A stretch of 8,668 bases of DNA from Cytophagaceae bacterium UBA6715 (GTDB taxonomy: Bacteria; Bacteroidota; Bacteroidia; Cytophagales; Spirosomataceae), in the NCBI GenBank assembly GCA_002454335.1, contig DKIP01000054.1:1-8668 (forward strand), given 5' to 3'. The notes beneath the pieces are model-generated. The model ran no database searches. It was not told the DNA's origin and worked only from the letters and a program-made list of their open reading frames with translations. The position numbers were made by a program, and so were the translations under genes. This document shows positions 6,160 to 8,668 of this stretch, in pieces; the first letter of the stretch is position 1, and every line of letters begins with the position of its first letter.

Positions 6160-7590
6160 ATGCGTATTCAGCTATGGGCTGCCTTAGCCTTCTTCATGTT
6201 CTCCTTTGCTGTGTTAGGGCAGGAGGCCGACAAGAAAAAAGTCATTCAATCCATTCAAAATCGTTCCGAGCAATATGGACAGATTGCTCAAAAAATTTGG
6301 AACCTGGCGGAGGTGGGATACAAGGAAAAAGAAAGTTCTTTGCTTCTACAAGAGACCTTGCGCCAAGCAGGATTTCACGTGGAGGCGGGTGTTGCTGAAA
6401 TACCAACGGCCTTTGTTGCGACATTCGGACAAGGGAAGCCGGTAATTGGTATTATGGCAGAATATGACGCTTTGCCGGGATTGTCGCAGGATTCAATTCC
6501 AACGAAACGTACGCTTGGCGGAAATTCAGGCCATGCATGTGGGCATCATTTGTTTGGAACAGGTTCTGTTGCTGCTGCTATTGCAGTGAAGGAATGGATG
6601 AAAGAAACCGGCCAAAAAGGAACGATTAAATTATATGGTTGCCCCGCTGAAGAGGGTGGATCTGGTAAAGTATACATGGTTCGGGCAGGTTTATTTAATC
6701 AGGCTGATGTGATGTTGCACTGGCATCCGAATGATGAGAATACCGTTTCTCCTTCTTCCTCTTTAGCAAACAAGGCTGGTAAATTCCGTTTTTATGGCTT
6801 GTCGTCACATGCGGCAGCATCCCCAGAAAGAGGCCGTTCAGCATTAGATGCTGTGGAGGCGATGGATCACATGGCGAATATGATGCGCGAACATGTGCCT
6901 TCTTCAACACGCATTCACTATGTGATTACAAATGGGGGGAAAGCCCCCAATATCGTACCTGATTATGCGGAAGTGTATTATTATGTACGTTCTCCGCAAC
7001 GAGATGTGGTGATGGATGTATGGAACCGAATTGAAAAAGCGGCAGAGGGAGCTGCTTTGGGAACAGGAACTCGGTATGAGGTAGAGCTAATCGGAGGGGT
7101 GTATGAGGTTTTGCCAAACGAACATTTAGTTTCAGTGATGGGTTCGAATTTGAAAACAGTTGGTGGATATACCCTCAATTCATCTGAACAGGCTTTTGCG
7201 AAACAAATCCAACAAACTCCTGGAATGCAAATGGTTGATTTAGGAACAACGAATCAGATTTTCTTGAACCACCCAGATCCAAGCGGCGGAGGCTCAACGG
7301 ATGTGGGTGATGTTTCATGGGTGGTACCTACGGTGGGTTTAGGAACGGCAACTTGGGTGCCAGGAACCGCAGCGCATAGTTGGCAAGCTGTTGCCGCCGG
7401 TGGGATGTCGATTGGCCGAAAAGGTATGTTAGTTGCTGCCAAAACAATCGCATTAACGGCCATTGATTTATTCAAGAAACCGGTGTTAATCGAAGATGCA
7501 CGTTTAGAATGGTTGAACAAGCGTGGTGTTGAGTTCCAATACAAAAGTTTATTGGGCGATCGTAAGCCGGCTTTGAATTACCGCGATTAG
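6160..7590 (+). CDS. Exported M20-family amidohydrolase, AbgB-like
   Basis: A 476-residue metallohydrolase of the M20D group, close in length and motifs to AbgB, a subunit of the p-aminobenzoyl-glutamate hydrolase. Metal-centre motifs are AEYDALPGLSQ (100-110), GHACGHH (124-130), CPAEEGG (161-167, general base and ligand glutamates), LHWHP (186-190) and the late PGTAAHSW (401-408). A lid/dimerisation domain (about 204-325) starts with GKFRFYGLSSHAAA. The family cleaves N-acyl or peptide-like amide bonds, usually with Zn or Mn. Unlike cytoplasmic AbgB, it begins with a clear Sec signal peptide (MRIQLWAALAFFMFSFAVLG, cleavage near residue 20), so it probably works in the periplasm. No AbgA partner is visible. 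The substrate is unknown. It is the last gene of the CBS-lipid kinase group. Confidence 0.87.
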   Translation: MRIQLWAALAFFMFSFAVLGQEADKKKVIQSIQNRSEQYGQIAQKIWNLAEVGYKEKESSLLLQETLRQAGFHVEAGVAEIPTAFVATFGQGKPVIGIMAEYDALPGLSQDSIPTKRTLGGNSGHACGHHLFGTGSVAAAIAVKEWMKETGQKGTIKLYGCPAEEGGSGKVYMVRAGLFNQADVMLHWHPNDENTVSPSSSLANKAGKFRFYGLSSHAAASPERGRSALDAVEAMDHMANMMREHVPSSTRIHYVITNGGKAPNIVPDYAEVYYYVRSPQRDVVMDVWNRIEKAAEGAALGTGTRYEVELIGGVYEVLPNEHLVSVMGSNLKTVGGYTLNSSEQAFAKQIQQTPGMQMVDLGTTNQIFLNHPDPSGGGSTDVGDVSWVVPTVGLGTATWVPGTAAHSWQAVAAGGMSIGRKGMLVAAKTIALTAIDLFKKPVLIEDARLEWLNKRGVEFQYKSLLGDRKPALNYRD

Positions 7591-7669
7591 ATTATCAGTT
7601 TTTTAAGTTCTATTTTCCTGAATAAATCGTAGCTTTTTGCTGCCTTTCCTCTGCACCTTTGGCAAACCT
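7591..7669 (+). repeat. Modular intergenic repeat, copy A
   Basis: This copy starts at the base after the amidohydrolase stop. It contains three blocks also found at 8614-8668 in the same order: ATTATCAGTTTTT (7591-7603), CGTAGCTTT (7628-7636) and CTTTGGCAAACCT (7657-7669). The 29-base distance from ATTATCAG to CGTAG is identical in both copies. Copy A has 24 extra bases between CGTAG and the last block, which include one arm of an outer stem. The function is unknown; it may be a dispersed 3'-flanking element. Confidence 0.6.
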
Positions 7670-7694
7670 TCAAGGATTGCCAAAGGTAGGCAGC
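7639..7694 (+). repeat. Strong interrupted palindrome (hairpin) in copy A
   Basis: ACCTTTGGCAA (7655-7665) and TTGCCAAAGGT (7677-7687) form a perfect 11-pair stem. Inside it, after an A/A mismatch, CCT and AGG flank TCA. An outer stem GCTGCCT (7639-7645)/AGGCAGC (7688-7694) stacks directly on it, with nine bases bulged on the left only. It is the most GC-rich structure of this spacer. It is not followed closely by T residues, so it is not itself a classical terminator. Confidence 0.6.
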
Positions 7695-7723
7695 AGTAAA
7701 ATAAATTCCTCTTGGTTTTTTTT
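7680..7723 (+). terminator. Possible intrinsic terminator after the amidohydrolase operon
   Basis: CCAAAGG (7680-7686) can pair with CCTCTTGG (7708-7715) with one bulged C, across a 21-base loop. The stem is followed at once by eight T residues (7716-7723). The stem is short and the loop long, so it is weak. It also shares its left arm with the stronger 7655-7687 stem, so the two cannot form together. It would separate the amidohydrolase operon from the arsenic unit. Confidence 0.35.
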
Positions 7724-7739
7724 ATCAATCCTTTCATCG

Positions 7740-7763
7740 TAATATTGCAATGTAATAATATTA
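7740..7763 (+). promoter_or_regulatory. Candidate ArsR operator overlapping the arsR promoter
   Basis: TAATATT (7740-7746) and AATATTA (7757-7763) form a perfect 7-base inverted repeat with a 10-base spacer, ending 3 bases before the arsR ATG. An inner palindrome ATTGCAAT lies at 7744-7751. ArsR/SmtB repressors typically bind such AT-rich dyads at their own promoters. TAATATTG (7740-7747) also resembles a -7 box (TAnnTTTG with one mismatch), with T-rich sequence about 20 bases upstream, so binding here would block transcription. AT-richness limits confidence. Confidence 0.45.
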
Positions 7764-7766
7764 AGT

Positions 7767-8102
7767 ATGGGAATTACTAAAACCGATTTGTTTACAGATG
7801 AACAGAATGCGATAGCGCAGATGGCAAAAGTGTTGGGTCATCCCGCTCGAGTAGCCATTTTGCAGTATTTGGTGAAATCAAAAACATGTATCAATGGGGA
7901 TTTAATTTCTGAATTGGGTCTAGCCCAAGCAACCGTTTCTCAGCACCTTCGCGAGCTGAAGGAAATCGGATTTATTCAAGGAACCATTGAAGGGGTTTCC
8001 GTTTGTTATTGCATTAATCCCGAGAAGTGGGCAGAATTTAGCCATTTGTTCGGGTCGTTTTTTGAAAATTATTTCGTTTCTCAACAAACTAACTGCTGTT
8101 AA
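7767..8102 (+). CDS. arsR: ArsR/SmtB-family metalloregulator, probably arsenical-responsive
   Basis: A 111-residue winged-helix repressor of the usual family length. The core runs from about residue 13 to 88: KVLGHPARVAILQYL, then the recognition helix region LAQATVSQHLRELKEIGFI (52-70), then the wing. Family members dimerise on operator DNA and release it when thiophilic metalloids or metals bind. The cysteines are C41 (in KTCINGDL, in the region where E. coli ArsR carries its ELCVCDL site), C80 and C82 in the wing (VCYC), and a C-terminal C110-C111. The canonical paired-Cys alpha-3 site is therefore incomplete, and the inducer site is probably built from other cysteines. The gene is two bases upstream of arsI, so the likely inducer is As(III) or a methylated trivalent arsenical. 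An inverted repeat before the start suggests autoregulation. Cd or another thiophilic metal is an alternative inducer. Confidence 0.85.
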   Translation: MGITKTDLFTDEQNAIAQMAKVLGHPARVAILQYLVKSKTCINGDLISELGLAQATVSQHLRELKEIGFIQGTIEGVSVCYCINPEKWAEFSHLFGSFFENYFVSQQTNCC

Positions 8103-8104
8103 TT

Positions 8105-8611
8105 ATGAGCTTTCCACGCATGCATGTATCACTTTATGTCAGCAATTTGGCGGCATCAGTGAATTTTTATTCAACTTTTTTCGGCCAACCAGCTACGAAG
8201 ATTAAACCGGGTTATGCTAAATATGTATTGGATTCACCTTCGTTAATCATATCGTTTATCGAAAACCCTGATCGAGTTCAAGCGAATTTTGGACATTTAG
8301 GTTTTCAAGTGGAAACTGTGGAGGAAATGACGAATCGGCTTGTGCAGGCGAGAGCCCAAGGAATTGTTTCTAAAGAGGAAATCGGTACGTCATGCTGTTA
8401 TGCCATTCAAGATAAATTTTGGGCGACGGATCCGGATGGTGTTCAATGGGAAGTATATTATTTTCATGAGGATGCAGAATTTAATGACCCGCATTATGAA
8501 ATGAAAGATGCATCTGCTTGTTGCATGCCACCGGTAGCTGAAAAACCTAAACTTAAAATTGCTGAAATTCAATCCGCTAATTCTTGTACCCCAGGTTCAG
8601 GATGTTGTTAA
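8105..8611 (+). CDS. arsI: ArsI/CadI-family enzyme, probable C-As lyase
   Basis: A 168-residue vicinal-oxygen-chelate (glyoxalase-fold) protein. ArsI uses Fe(II) and oxygen to cleave the carbon-arsenic bond of trivalent methyl- or aryl-arsenicals, giving As(III). The metal ligands expected from characterised ArsI fit here as H7 (RMHVSL), H64 (FGHLGFQVE) and E116 (VQWEVYY). The arsenic-binding vicinal pair fits as C97-C98 in TSCCYA, at nearly the same spacing as in the Thermomonospora enzyme. The DPDGVQWE motif is the second-repeat hallmark. A C-terminal tail carries C139-C140, C161 and C167-C168, beyond the catalytic domain. It is co-transcribed with arsR (2-base gap). Related CadI proteins are named for cadmium induction, so the exact substrate remains inferred. 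No arsM, arsP, acr3 or arsC is visible inside the window. Confidence 0.85.
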   Translation: MSFPRMHVSLYVSNLAASVNFYSTFFGQPATKIKPGYAKYVLDSPSLIISFIENPDRVQANFGHLGFQVETVEEMTNRLVQARAQGIVSKEEIGTSCCYAIQDKFWATDPDGVQWEVYYFHEDAEFNDPHYEMKDASACCMPPVAEKPKLKIAEIQSANSCTPGSGCC

Positions 8612-8613
8612 GA

Positions 8614-8668
8614 ATTATCAGTTTTTGAACTTAATAAGTCGTTTTAACCCCGTAGCTTTGGCAAACCT
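8614..8668 (+). repeat. Modular intergenic repeat, copy B, cut by the window edge
   Basis: Two bases after the arsI stop, the blocks of copy A recur: ATTATCAGTTTTT (8614-8626), CGTAGCTTT (8651-8659) and CTTTGGCAAACCT (8656-8668). The last two overlap because this copy lacks the 24 bases present in copy A. The window ends at the point where copy A turns into the right half of its palindrome, so a matching hairpin probably follows. TAGCTTTG (8653-8660) matches the TAnnTTTG promoter box, but no TTTG box sits at the right distance upstream. Confidence 0.55.

Noticed and set aside
6174..7544. Several 60-96 codon open frames on both strands inside the M20 hydrolase gene
   Set aside because: All overlap a single intact 476-codon gene with complete metal-site motifs; none has a recognisable protein pattern or its own start context.
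8390..8572. Minus-strand open frame inside arsI
   Set aside because: It is antisense to the conserved TSCCYA and DPDGVQWE part of arsI and its translation matches nothing I recognise.
8614..8660. Promoter for a gene beyond the right edge (TAGCTTTG at 8653-8660)
   Set aside because: The nearest upstream TTTG is 25 bases away, and the same region recurs as part of the repeat, so the box may be incidental.
7591..8668. Arsenic genes as a mobile cassette flanked by direct repeats
   Set aside because: Copies A and B flank arsR-arsI, but only short blocks match, the filler differs, and there is no transposase, integrase or target duplication. Two copies of a common intergenic element is the simpler reading.

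Overview
The window looks like a chromosomal segment of a Bacteroidota (Bacteroidetes) bacterium. The genes have AT-rich upstream regions with no clear Shine-Dalgarno sequences. Several have TAnnTTTG-like elements upstream, which is the -7 promoter consensus of this phylum. The protein families (SUT-like sugar symporter, amylosucrase, AbgB-like exported M20 hydrolase, ArsI/CadI enzyme) fit a free-living heterotroph. I see no transposase, integrase, phage gene, CRISPR array, rRNA or tRNA, and I would not name a genus from this evidence. The longest stretch without a gene is 176 bases (7591-7766).

Left half, minus strand (1-4026). Transcribed right to left, this holds an SDR oxidoreductase, then a tight three-gene sucrose cluster. 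The cluster is an SLC45/SUT-like sugar:proton symporter, a PfkB-family fructokinase (sharing one base with the symporter gene) and an amylosucrase that starts 5 bases after the fructokinase stop and runs off the left edge. The implied pathway: sucrose enters intact, cytoplasmic amylosucrase transfers its glucosyl unit onto an alpha-glucan without spending nucleotide sugar, and fructokinase phosphorylates the released fructose for glycolysis. A promoter-like element lies in the 72-base gap between the SDR gene and the symporter gene.

Right half, plus strand (4138-8611). First comes a predicted exported lipoprotein of the intradiol ring-cleavage dioxygenase fold, divergent from the SDR gene. 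Next is a compact group: a two-CBS-domain protein, a diacylglycerol-kinase-like lipid kinase (8-base overlap) and a signal-peptide-bearing M20/AbgB-like amidohydrolase (3-base gap). The whole gap before the CBS gene can fold into one long AT-rich hairpin. Last is a two-gene arsenic unit: an ArsR-family repressor with an inverted repeat just before its start, and an ArsI/CadI-family enzyme that keeps the Fe(II) ligands and vicinal cysteines of C-As lyases.

The most unusual non-coding signal is a modular repeat immediately downstream of both the amidohydrolase gene (7591-7669) and the arsI gene (8614-8668). It has identical blocks in the same order, the first two at the same 29-base spacing; the third lies 24 bases further on in the first copy. 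The first copy contains a strong palindrome that overlaps a possible terminator. The second copy is cut by the window edge. I found no convincing new multi-gene system; the coding content is recognisable.
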